64,000 nucleotides of DNA from Oleiagrimonas sp963821885. GTDB taxonomy: Bacteria; Pseudomonadota; Gammaproteobacteria; Xanthomonadales; Rhodanobacteraceae. Location: contig CAWGFN010000004.1 in assembly GCA_963821885.1 (NCBI GenBank), positions 124,001-188,000 on the forward strand, in the 5' to 3' direction. Both the position numbers and the translations under genes were made by a program. The notes below the pieces were generated by a model. That model had not been told where the DNA came from. It ran no database searches and saw only the letters and a program-made list of their open reading frames with translations. Of the stretch, positions 25,868-34,026 are shown in pieces (position 1 is the first letter of the stretch; each line of letters starts with the position of its first letter).

Positions 25868-26652
25868 TCAATGGCTGCCGGCGCCGCGCACCGGCACGCC
25901 GGCCGCCTGCAGATGGCGCTTGAGGTCGGGAATCGCGATGTCCCCGCCGTGGAACACGCTGGCGGCCAGCGCGGCGTCGACGCCGGCTTGTTGGAACACC
26001 GTCGACGAAATGCTCCGGCGTGCCGGCGCCGCCGGAGGCGACCAGCGGTACCCGGCAGATGCGCGCGGACCCGGGACAGCTGCTCGATGTCGTAACCGTC
26101 GCGCACCCCGTCCGCGCCCATGCAGTTGAGCACGATCTCGCCGGCGCCGCGCCGCTGCGCCTCGACCACCCAGTCCAGGGTGCGCCGCCGCAGGGCACGG
26201 GTCCTGGACGGATCGCCCGTGTACTGGCGCACGCGCCACTCGCCGTCGTCGTCGCGCAGGCTGTCCACGCCGACCACCACGCACTGCACGCCGAAGGCAT
26301 TGGCCAGTTCATCGATCAGCGCCGGGCGCTCCAGCGCCGGCGAGTTGATCGACACCTTGTCGGCACCGGCCTTCAGCACCTCGCGCGCGTCGTCCACGCC
26401 GCGGATGCCGCCGGCCACGCAGAACGGGATGTCGATGGCGCGCGCCACGCGCTCCACCCACGAGCGGTCCACGCGGCGTCCCTCGGGGCTGGCGGTGATG
26501 TCGTAGAACACCAGCTCGTCGGCGCCGGCGTCGCGATAACGCAACGCCAGATCCTCGATCTCGCCCATCACCACGTGGTCGCGGAAGCGCACACCCTTGA
26601 CGACCTTGCCATCGCGCACGTCCAGGCAGGGAATCAGCCGGCGCTTCAGCAT
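25868..26652 (-). pseudogene. hisF: Imidazole glycerol phosphate synthase cyclase subunit (two +1 frameshifts)
   Basis: The cyclase that uses HisH-derived ammonia to form imidazole glycerol phosphate and AICAR. N-terminal MLKRRLIPCLDVRDGKVVKG, central FCVAGGIRGVDDA and VCCV-type strand VVVGVDSL, then two frame breaks at 26051-26053 (extra C, before VPLVASGGAGTPEHF) and 25999-26000 (extra C, before VFQQAGVDAALAASVFHGGDI). Removing both gives 260 residues with normal catalytic Asp11 and the second loop intact. It overlaps hisA by 7 bp. In this sequence HisF is broken; whether the cell is truly defective depends on whether the extra bases are real. Confidence 0.92.
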
Positions 26653-27377
26653 GAAAGCGCCTCGCCGAGCGTGAACCGGCCTTCCAGCAGCGCGCGCCCC
26701 AGGACGATGCCGGCCGCTCCGGCGGCACGTGCCTGGGCCACGTCGTCCACGGCACGCACGCCACCGGACACCTGCACCTTGAGCGCCGGCGCGATCGTGC
26801 GCAGATGTTCCAGCAGGGCCAGGTTCGGGCCCGACAGGGTGCCATCGCGATCGATGTCGGTACACAGCAGGTGACGCGCGCCGGCGGCGGCGTAACGCGG
26901 CGCCAGTTCGTCCAGCGTGGCGTGCTCGTCCTCGGTCCAGCCAGCGCTGGGCAGGCGCCAGGCACCGTCGCGCCAGCGCGTGTCCAGGGCCAGGGTCAGG
27001 TGCTCGGGTCCGAAATCGCCCAGCCATCCAATCACGCGATCAGGTTCGCGTACCGCCAGGCTGCCAACCACCACGCGGGTCACGCCGGCATCGCGCAAGC
27101 GGCGGACATCGTCCTCGCTGCGCACGCCGCCGCCAGCCTGGATCTTCATGCCCGCCCGCGCCATGCCTTTCAGCACGCGCAGATTGTCGGACATGCCGCT
27201 GCGGGCGCCGTCCAGGTCGACCACGTGCAGCCAGGTGGCGCCGGCCGCCGCGTAGTCGTGCGCCAGTTGCAATGGATCGACCGCGTAGCGCGTCTGCCTG
27301 TCGTAATCGCCCTGGTACAGGCGAACCACATGCCCTTCGCGCAGATCGATCGCGGGAATAACGGTGAACGCATTCAT
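26646..27377 (-). CDS. hisA: 1-(5-phosphoribosyl)-5-[(5-phosphoribosylamino)methylideneamino]imidazole-4-carboxamide isomerase
   Basis: TIM-barrel Amadori isomerase of histidine synthesis, 243 residues. Catalytic Asp in IPAIDLREGHVVRLYQGDY (residue 10 region), the second catalytic Asp in LCTDIDRDGTLSGPN, and the phosphate-binding VSGGVRAVDD. ATG 27377 (MNAFTVIPAIDL) chosen over the in-frame ATG 24 bp upstream because it matches the family. Overlaps hisF at its 3' end and hisH by 4 bp at its 5' end. Confidence 0.97.
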   Translation of the reverse strand: MNAFTVIPAIDLREGHVVRLYQGDYDRQTRYAVDPLQLAHDYAAAGATWLHVVDLDGARSGMSDNLRVLKGMARAGMKIQAGGGVRSEDDVRRLRDAGVTRVVVGSLAVREPDRVIGWLGDFGPEHLTLALDTRWRDGAWRLPSAGWTEDEHATLDELAPRYAAAGARHLLCTDIDRDGTLSGPNLALLEHLRTIAPALKVQVSGGVRAVDDVAQARAAGAAGIVLGRALLEGRFTLGEALSC

Positions 27378-28015
27378 GCGGCAGCCTCCCTGGGTCCACA
27401 TCCTGCCACGACATCGAGGCCGAGGAAATTGCCCAGCAGTCGCGCACCGACCGCGGCCGAGCGCTCGGGGTGGAACTGCATGCCGCAGAAGTTTCCACGC
27501 CGGACCACGGCGCTGAATTCGATGCCGTGGACGCTCGACGCCAGCGTATCGGGGCCGACCGGCGCGGCATAGCTGTGCACGAAGTAGGCGTGGCGGTCGG
27601 TCGTTTCCAGGCCGTCCAGAAGCGCGTCAGCGCGCGTCTCGATCAGGTCGTTCCAGCCCATGTGCGGCACGCGAAGCCCGTCGCGGCGCGGTAAGTGGCG
27701 CACCTGGCCACGCATCACGCCCAGGCACGGCGTGTCGCCCTCCTCGGAATGCTCGAACAGCAACTGCATGCCCAGGCACACGCCCAGCAGCGGCTGGGTG
27801 AGGCCGCGGATCACCGCGTCCAGGCCACTGGCGCGCAGGCGCGCCATGCCGGGGCCCGCCGCGCCCACGCCGGGCAGGATCACGTGGCTGGCGGCGCGGA
27901 TGCGCGCCGGGTCCTCGCTCATCGACGCCGCCACCCCCAGGCGTTCGAGGGCATAAAGCACCGAGCCGATGTTGGTGCCGCCGGCATCGATCAGCACGAC
28001 GTCGGGAGCCGCCAT
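27374..28015 (-). CDS. hisH: Imidazole glycerol phosphate synthase glutaminase subunit
   Basis: Class I glutamine amidotransferase that feeds ammonia to HisF. The 213-residue protein shows the nucleophile elbow PLLGVCLGMQLLFE (Cys near residue 82) and the His-Glu pair in FCGMQFHPERSA. N-terminal VVLIDAGGTNIGSV. Overlaps hisB by 1 bp of its stop context (ATGA-type junction at 28013-28017). Confidence 0.97.
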   Translation of the reverse strand: MAAPDVVLIDAGGTNIGSVLYALERLGVAASMSEDPARIRAASHVILPGVGAAGPGMARLRASGLDAVIRGLTQPLLGVCLGMQLLFEHSEEGDTPCLGVMRGQVRHLPRRDGLRVPHMGWNDLIETRADALLDGLETTDRHAYFVHSYAAPVGPDTLASSVHGIEFSAVVRRGNFCGMQFHPERSAAVGARLLGNFLGLDVVAGCGPREAAA

Positions 28016-29079
28016 CACAGCATCCCCTTGGTGCTGGGCAGCGCGTCGCCCTCGCGGCGCACGGCCTGGCGCAAGCTGCGCGCCACCGCCTTGAAGCAGC
28101 CTTCGACCATGTGGTGCGCGTTCTCGCCGCGTACCGAAAGATGCAGGTTGGCGCCCAGCGTCTCGCACAGCGAACGGAAGAAATGCGGCACCATCTCGGT
28201 GGACAGCTCGCCCACCTTGTCGCGCGGAAACACGCCGTCGAACGCGAACCACGGTCGCCCGGAAAGATCCAGCGCGACGCTGGCCAGCGTCTCGTCCATA
28301 GGCAGCGTGAAGCCGTAGCGGCCGATGCCGCGCTTGTCGCCCAGCGCCTGGCGCAGGGCCTGGCCCAGCGCCAGCGCGCTGTCCTCGACGGTGTGGTGCT
28401 CGTCCACGTGCAGGTCGCCCTCGCAGCTCAGCGCCAGGCTGAAGCCGCCGTGCTTGCCGATCTGCTCCAGCATGTGGTCGAAGTAGCCGATGCCGGTGCT
28501 GATCCGCGGGTCGGCGGCGGCGTCCAGGTCCACGCGCACGCGGATGCGCGTCTCGCGCGTGGCGCGGATGACCTCGGCGATGCGTGGCGCGTCGCACAGC
28601 TGGTGCGCGATGTCCATCCAGCCCATGCCGTCGGGCCCCACGCGCAGGCCCGGCACGCCGAGGTTGGCGGCGAACTGCATGTCGCTGTCGCGGTCGCCGA
28701 CCATGGCCGAGGCCGCGCGCGACCAACCGTCGTCGGCCAGGTAATGGCGTACCAGCCCAGTGCCGGGCTTGCGCGTGTCCAGGCCGTCGGCGGGCAAGCT
28801 GCGGTCGATCAGCACCTCGCGGAACTCGATGCCCTGCGAGGCCAGCAACTGCAGCAGCAAGGCGTGCGGGCCGTCGAAATCGGCCTGCGGGAAACGGTCC
28901 GTGCCCAGCCCGTCCTGGTTGGTGACCATCACCAGCTCGTAGCCGGCGGCCACGCAGCGGCGCAGGGCCGGGATCACGTCCGGCAGCAGCGCCAGCTTGG
29001 CGAAGCTGTCGATCTGCTCGTCGGCCGGTTCCTCGATGAGGCAGCCGTCGCGATCGACGAAGAGGATCTTGCGGCTCAT
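28015..29079 (-). CDS. hisB: Bifunctional histidinol-phosphatase/imidazoleglycerol-phosphate dehydratase
   Basis: A 354-residue fusion. The HAD phosphatase domain (1-165) has KILFVDRDGCLIEEP, MVTNQDGLG and MVGDRDSDMQFA; the dehydratase domain (about 170-354) has STGIGYFDHMLEQIGKHGGF, DEHHTVEDSALALG and RGENAHHMVEGCFKA. These catalyse steps 9 and 7 of the pathway, as in E. coli HisB. Intact, flanked by ATGA overlaps. Confidence 0.97.
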   Translation of the reverse strand: MSRKILFVDRDGCLIEEPADEQIDSFAKLALLPDVIPALRRCVAAGYELVMVTNQDGLGTDRFPQADFDGPHALLLQLLASQGIEFREVLIDRSLPADGLDTRKPGTGLVRHYLADDGWSRAASAMVGDRDSDMQFAANLGVPGLRVGPDGMGWMDIAHQLCDAPRIAEVIRATRETRIRVRVDLDAAADPRISTGIGYFDHMLEQIGKHGGFSLALSCEGDLHVDEHHTVEDSALALGQALRQALGDKRGIGRYGFTLPMDETLASVALDLSGRPWFAFDGVFPRDKVGELSTEMVPHFFRSLCETLGANLHLSVRGENAHHMVEGCFKAVARSLRQAVRREGDALPSTKGML

Positions 29080-30146
29080 GCGGCCTCCGCGAAGCGGGCG
29101 AGCGCATCCAGAAGCCGGGTGTTCTCCTCCGGGGTGCCGACGGAGAAACGCAGGCAGCCGGCCAGGCCCGGGTAGCGGCCCACGTCGCGCACCACGATGC
29201 CGCTGCTCGGCCAGCGCGCGATAGGCGCCGGCGGCATCGTCCAGCGCCACGGTGAGGAAGTTGGCGCGCGAGGGATGCACGCGACGCACGCCCGGCAATG
29301 TCGGCAACGCCGCGGCCAGGCGCTCGCGTTCGCCGATCAGGATGGCGATGCGTTCGCGGGTACGCCGCGCGCCGTCCGCGTCCAGCGCCGCCAGCGCGGC
29401 CTCGACGCAGGGCGTGGGCAGCGGATACGGCGCCATGATCCGGCGCAGCAGGCCGATCACCGCCGGCGTCGGCCAGCAGGCAGCCGATACGCGCGCCGGC
29501 CAGCGCCCAGGCCTTGGACAGCGTTCGCAGCACGCCCAGGTTGGGATGCTGGCCCAGCAGGGTCGTGGCGCTGTCGGCATCGGCGAACTCCAGGTAGGCC
29601 TCGTCGACGATCACCAGCGCGCGGTCGGCCAGCGCCGTCGCCAGCCGTGCGATGTCGGCCAGCGGCACCAGACCGCCGGTCGGGTTGTTGGGCGAGCACA
29701 CGAAGACCAGCTTCACCGCGTCCGACAGGCCCGCCAGCACGGCGTCCACGTCCAGCGCGAAGGCCTCGTCCAGCGGCAGGCTCTCCACCGCCGCGCCCTG
29801 CACGCCCGCGCACACCGCATACATGCCGAAGGTCGGCGGGCTGATGGCGATGGCATCCACGCCAGGCCGGCAGAACGCGCGCACCAGCAGGTCGATGGCC
29901 TCGTCGCTGCCGCGACCGACCAGCACCTGGTCCTCGCGCACGGCGTACAGGTCGGCCAGACCGCGCGCGCAGAACGGCCGGCTGCGGATCCGGATAGCGG
30001 TTCAGTTCACCACCGCGATCACCCGATGGCGGCCACGGCGACTCGTTGGCGTTGAGCATCACCGCCGCCGCGCCGGCCTCCATGCGCGCGGAGGAATACG
30101 GCGTGAGCGCTCGCACTTCGGGACGAGCCAGGTCGAGCACGCTCAT
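29076..30146 (-). pseudogene. hisC: Histidinol-phosphate aminotransferase (three +1 frameshifts)
   Basis: PLP-dependent aminotransferase that makes L-histidinol phosphate. Pieces in order: MSVLDLARPEVRALTPYSSA and MLNANESPWPP; then after a break near 29978 REDQVLVGRGSDEAIDLLVRAF, VFVCSPNNPTGGLVP, RTLSKAWALAGARIGCLL (PLP Lys in SKAW); after a break near 29460 IGLLRRIMAPYPLPT; after a break near 29202 GIVVRDVGRYPGLAGCLRFSVGTPEEN. Each break is one extra G/C, and removal of all three gives 355 residues. Three +1 events bring the frame back, so an end-to-end frame exists but the interior is wrong. Confidence 0.92.
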
Positions 30147-31451
30147 GCCGTGGCCTCCATCGCCGCCATGCGAACGCGCACCGCCTGCGCGTGCGCCCCG
30201 AGCCCCTCGGCCTCGGCCAGGGTCACCGCGCACGGACCGATGCCGCGCAGGCCGTCGGCGGACAGTTCCTGCACCGTGATCTGCTTGAGGAAGCTGGCCA
30301 CCGACACGCCGCTCCATGCGCGCGCGTGGCCGTAGGTCGGCAGCACGTGGTTGGTGCCGCTGCAGTAGTCGCCGACCGATTCCGGCGACCAGCCGCCGAG
30401 GAACACCGAGCCGGCGCTGTCGATGCGTTCGAGCAGTGCGCGCGGGTCGGCAACATTGAGGATGAGATGCTCGGGCGCGTAGGCATTGCTGACCTCGGTC
30501 GCCTGCGCCAGCGAGGCCACGCGCACCACGCGGCTCTCGGCCAGCGCCTGTCGCGCCGTCGCCGCGCGCGGCAGCTCGGCCAGCTGGCGCTCGATCTCGT
30601 CGATCACCGCGGTGGCCAGGCCATCGGCATCGGTGACCAGAAGCACCTGCGAATCCGGGCCGTGCTCGGCCTGCGACAGCAGGTCGGCGGCGACGAATCG
30701 CGGGATCGGCAACGGCATCGGCGATCACCAGCACCTCGGACGGACCGGCCGGCATGTCGATGGCCGGACCACCCGGCACCGCCGACACCTGCTGCTTGGC
30801 CTCGGTCACCCAGCCGTTGCCGGGTCCGAACAGCTTGTCGCAGCGCGGCACGCGGGCCGTGCCCAGCGCCATCGCGGCGATAGCCTGCGCGCCGCCCAGG
30901 CGGAACACCGTGTCGATGCCGCACAGGCGCGCGGCGAACAGCACCGCCGGATCGACGCTGCCGTCGACGCGCGGCGGCGTGCACAGCACCACCTCGCGGC
31001 AGCCGGCCAGCTGCGCGGGCACGCCCAGCATCAGCGCGGTCGAAGGCAGCGGCGCGCTGCCCGCCGGCACGTACAGGCCCACCCGCGTCACGGGCCGCTG
31101 GATGCGTTCACAGACCACGCCGGGCGCCGTCTCCACGCGCACCGGCGCGGGCATGGCGGCGCGGTGGAAGACCTCGATGCGTCCGCGCGCTTCGACGATG
31201 GCCTGCTTCAGGGCCGGATCGAGCGCGGCTTCGGCCGCTGTGAAATCCGCCTCGCCGACCGCGGCCACGGCCATGTCGCAACCGTCCAGCCGCGCGGTCA
31301 GCTGGCGCAGTGCCGCGTCGCCATTGCGGCGCACGGTATCGATGATGTCCGCCACGGCGCGCGCGCGATCGGCGTTGGCCGCCTGCGCCGGACGCCGCAG
31401 CACGCCTGCGCGCCCCGCGGCATCAAGAGCATTCCAGTCGACGGTCTTCAT
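30143..31451 (-). pseudogene. hisD: Histidinol dehydrogenase (one +1 frameshift)
   Basis: Zinc enzyme that oxidises histidinol to histidine. The N-terminal 280 residues include PAGSAPLPSTALMLGVPAQLAGC and LFGPGNGWVTEAKQQV; the frame then breaks at 30702-30704 (GGG for GG on the plus strand) just before PRFVAADLLSQAEHGPDSQVLLVT. The downstream part carries the catalytic NAYAPEHLIL and YCSGTNHVLPTYGHARAWSGVSVASFLK motifs. Restored length 435 residues. The break separates the nucleotide-binding half from the catalytic His/Glu. Confidence 0.93.
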
Positions 31452-32338
31452 GCCAGCATCATCTCCACCGGCAGCACCAGCATGCCCTGCGCGCCGGCCT
31501 GCTTCATGGCCTCCAGGTCCTGCCAGCTGACGTTGCCGCTGCACACGCACTGCAGGGCGATGTCGTCGGGACGGCCCTCGATGGTCGTCACCGTGGGCAC
31601 CGGTCGCCCGGGCAGCAGGTCGACGATGGTCTTCAGCGCCGCGCGCGGCGCCTTGAGCATCAGCAGGCGCGACTCGCGCACGTCGAGCACGCCATCCAGG
31701 CGGCGCAGCAGCAACTCGATCAGATCGCCGCGCTCGTCGCGCGGCCGCTCGGCGGCACCGGCCAGCACCGCCTCGCTGTGCATGATGGTGGCCACCTCGC
31801 GCAGCTGGTTGGCGGCCAGCGTGGCGCCGCTGGACACCAGGTCGCAGATCAGGTCGGCGGTGCCCAGGCGCGGCGCGATCTCGACCGAGCCGGACAGCGT
31901 GACGATGTCGGCCATCACGCCCTCGCGTTGCAGCCACTCGGCCAGGAGGTTCGGATAGGTGGTGGCGATGCGCTTGCCGGCCAACTGCGCCGGGCCAGTC
32001 CACGCCTCGTCCTGCGGCATGGCGATGGACAGGCGGCACCCACCGAAGCCCAACGCGCGCAGCTCCTGGTATGGCGAGACCCCGCCATTGCCGGCCGCGG
32101 CCTCGTCCAGCACGTTGCGGCCGACCACGCCCAGGTCGCACACCCCATCGGCGATCAGGCCGGGGATGTCGTCGTCGCGCACCAGCAGCAGGTCGACGGC
32201 CATGTTCTCGCCGAAGCAGAACAGCTTGTCGCGGCTGGAACGGAACTTCAGTCCGCAGCGGCCGAGCAGTTCGCGCGACGGATCGCCGAGACGGCCGGAC
32301 TTCTGCACGGCGATGCGCAGGCGGTCGCGGGCGATCAT
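31448..32338 (-). CDS. hisG: ATP phosphoribosyltransferase, long form
   Basis: First committed enzyme of histidine synthesis, 296 residues, so the long homohexameric form with a C-terminal regulatory (histidine-binding) domain from about residue 220 (TVTTIEGRPDDIALQCVCSGNVSWQDLEAMK). Catalytic part: RLRIAVQKSGRLGDPSRELL, DLGVVGRNVL, PNLLAEWLQREG and DLVSSGATLAANQLRE. Feedback control by histidine is therefore expected in addition to transcriptional control by the neighbouring repressor. Overlaps hisD by 4 bp. Confidence 0.97.
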   Translation of the reverse strand: MIARDRLRIAVQKSGRLGDPSRELLGRCGLKFRSSRDKLFCFGENMAVDLLLVRDDDIPGLIADGVCDLGVVGRNVLDEAAAGNGGVSPYQELRALGFGGCRLSIAMPQDEAWTGPAQLAGKRIATTYPNLLAEWLQREGVMADIVTLSGSVEIAPRLGTADLICDLVSSGATLAANQLREVATIMHSEAVLAGAAERPRDERGDLIELLLRRLDGVLDVRESRLLMLKAPRAALKTIVDLLPGRPVPTVTTIEGRPDDIALQCVCSGNVSWQDLEAMKQAGAQGMLVLPVEMMLA

Positions 32339-32673
32339 GCGCGCGTCCTCGGCGTGCGGCCCTCGCGCGAGTCGCTGCGCGCCGAGGCGGCGGCCAGGTA
32401 GCCGCCGTTGCCCTGGTTGATGAAGCGCGCCACGCGACCGATGGTGGTGATGCTGACCGCGGTGCGCTCGTGGATGTCGCGATAGGTGCGCCCTTCGAGC
32501 ACCAGCGGCACCACGCTCCAGCGGTCGGTCAGCGCCTCCAGTTCCGACGGCGTGCACAGATCGCGCAGGAAGGCGCGCATCTCCTCGACGGTGTCCAGCG
32601 CCAGCAAGGCCTTGCACAGGCCGGTCTCGGCCTGCCTGCGCGAGAGCTTGGGTTCCAGGTTGCGACGTTTCAT
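32335..32673 (-). CDS. TrpR-related (YerC/YecD-family) regulator heading the his operon
   Basis: A 112-residue TrpR-superfamily protein: LDTVEEMRAFLRDLCTPSELEALTDRWSVVPLVLEGRTYRDIHERTAVSITTIGRVARFIN holds the tandem helices and the recognition helix (AVSITTIGRV). The C-terminal tail is unusual in being Arg/Ser-rich. In Xanthomonadales this family has been proposed as the histidine repressor HisR. Position supports that: it is the first gene of the his operon, overlaps hisG by 4 bp, and has an 18-bp dyad starting 3 bp before its ATG. Histidine itself is the likely co-repressor, by analogy with tryptophan and TrpR. Confidence 0.88.
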   Translation of the reverse strand: MKRRNLEPKLSRRQAETGLCKALLALDTVEEMRAFLRDLCTPSELEALTDRWSVVPLVLEGRTYRDIHERTAVSITTIGRVARFINQGNGGYLAAASARSDSREGRTPRTRA

Positions 32674-32676
32674 TAT

Positions 32677-32694
32677 GTATTAACGCGTTAGTAC
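32677..32694 (-). promoter_or_regulatory. Operator of the his operon (18-bp near-palindrome)
   Basis: GTATTAACGCGTTAGTAC (plus strand) is an inverted repeat with one mismatched pair, centred on ACGCGT. It lies 4 to 21 bp ahead of the ATG of the TrpR-family gene and overlaps the only -10-like sequence, TAATAC on the minus strand. No Shine-Dalgarno sequence fits between, so the message may be leaderless or nearly so. Confidence 0.7.
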
Positions 32695-32792
32695 GTTGGC
32701 ACATAGATTAAGCGCAGCCGGCTGCCGGCGCAACCACCGGACTGAACCGCGCCATACCGATACACTCGCCCCACGCCAGGCACCCGCCATCC

Positions 32793-33915
32793 ATGACCGC
32801 ACCGCGCCCCGCCAGCTTTATCGCCCTCAGCCTTCGTCAGCTTGGCCATGAACTGTCACAGCTGCATTGGCGCGGGCCGCGCGCCGTACTGGCCGCGCAG
32901 ACCGTGGGTTCGGTGTTGCTGGCCGTGACCCTGGCGGACGTGCTGCAGCTGGGCGACCGCTGGTGGGTGGCGATCAGCGCCTACGTGGTGATGCGCGCGG
33001 ACTGGGCCACATCGTGGCGGCGCGCCCTGCAGCGCATGGCCGGCACCCTGGCCGGCGCAGCGGCCTGCCTGTTGGCGGCGCCCTGGATTCGCGCCGATGC
33101 CGGCCTGTACGTCGCCACGCTGGCCATGATCAGCGGCGTCGGGGCCTACATGACGCTGGGCAGCGCGCGCAGCTACGCCTGGCTGCTGGCCACCATCACC
33201 GCATGTCTGATCCTGGCCGAGGCACCGGCCTCGGGAATGCCCTGGGCCCTGGCCGGGCTGCGCGTGCTCGACGTGACGGTCGGCACCGCCGCCTGCGTGC
33301 TGGTGGCCGGCGCCGTGCACCTCCTCAGACCAAGGCTGCGCCTGCCGCTGCTCGCCACCGCCATGACCGCGGCGGCGCCCGACCCACGCAGCCCGGGGGC
33401 GCGCAAGGCACGCTTCTGGCAGGCCCTGCCCTGCGCCATCAGCATCGGGCTCGCGGCCGGAGTCCACGAGACCTGGGGCCTGCCGGCCTATCCGCAGATG
33501 CTGGTGACCCTCATCGTGCTGCCGGTGATCCCGCTGGCGACCCTGCTGCAACGCGACCAGAGCGAATCGGCGGTGGCCCGGCGCATGGGCGCATCGCGTG
33601 CTCGGCTGCCTGCTGGCGGCGGTATTCGCGCTGGCCCTGCTGCCGTGGGTCGGCGAGCATCCGCTGCCCTACCTGCTGACGCTGGCCGTGGGCGTGTGGC
33701 TGGCTTCGCACGTGCACAGCGGGCACGAGGACACCAGCTACATCGGCCTGCAGTTCGGCATCGCCTTCATCATGGTGTTCGTGCAGGACCACGCCTGGAG
33801 CGGCGACCTGCGCCCGGCGCTGGTGCGCCTGGCCGGCATCCTCGGCGGCGTGGCCACGCTGGCCTTGACGCGGCTGGCCCTCGCCGCCGCGCGCCGGCGC
33901 CTCCGATCATCCTGA
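32793..33915 (+). pseudogene. FUSC-family inner-membrane protein (one +1 frameshift)
   Basis: Aromatic-acid exporter/fusaric-acid-resistance type protein. N-terminal half has the FUSC signature GDRWWVAISAYVVMRADWATSWRRALQRMAGTLAG and several membrane helices; then one frame break near 33597 (between RRMGAS and VLGCLLAAVFALALLPW) and the second membrane block SYIGLQFGIAFIMVFVQDHAW ending RLRSS. Without the extra base the protein has 373 residues, that is one FUSC domain only, whereas full two-domain members are about 600-700. Possible efflux of small aromatic or organic acids. The break is like the 15 others in this region. Confidence 0.82.
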
Positions 33916-33918
33916 AGC

Positions 33919-33974
33919 TTGTCCACAGCGGCTGTGCGCAGGCCTGGGAAAAGCCTGTGGACAACCCGGATTTT
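33919..33974 (+). terminator. Intrinsic terminator after the FUSC gene
   Basis: TTGTCCACAG (33919-33928) and CTGTGGACAA (33955-33964) form the outer stem and an inner AGGC/GCCT pair strengthens it; TTTTT follows at 33970-33974. The half-sites differ from a DnaA box (TTATCCACA) at one base each, see the rejected list. Confidence 0.7.
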
Positions 33975-34001
33975 TCCTTTGCCGACAGGGGCTCCCACCT
34001 G

Positions 34002-34022
34002 CCTGGTCAGAACCTGACCAGG
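34002..34022 (-). terminator. Stem-loop after the ammonia-lyase gene
   Basis: CCTGGTCAG-aac-CTGACCAGG, a 9-bp perfect stem, ends 5 bp after the stop at 34027. There is no T-run on the minus strand. Confidence 0.5.
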
Positions 34023-34026
34023 GCCC

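Noticed and set aside
33919..33964. Pair of inverted TTGTCCACA sequences resembling DnaA boxes
   Set aside because: Both differ from TTATCCACA at a position normally A or T, there are only two, and they form a terminator stem with a T-run after the FUSC gene. No oriC-type context (dnaA, AT-rich region) is present.
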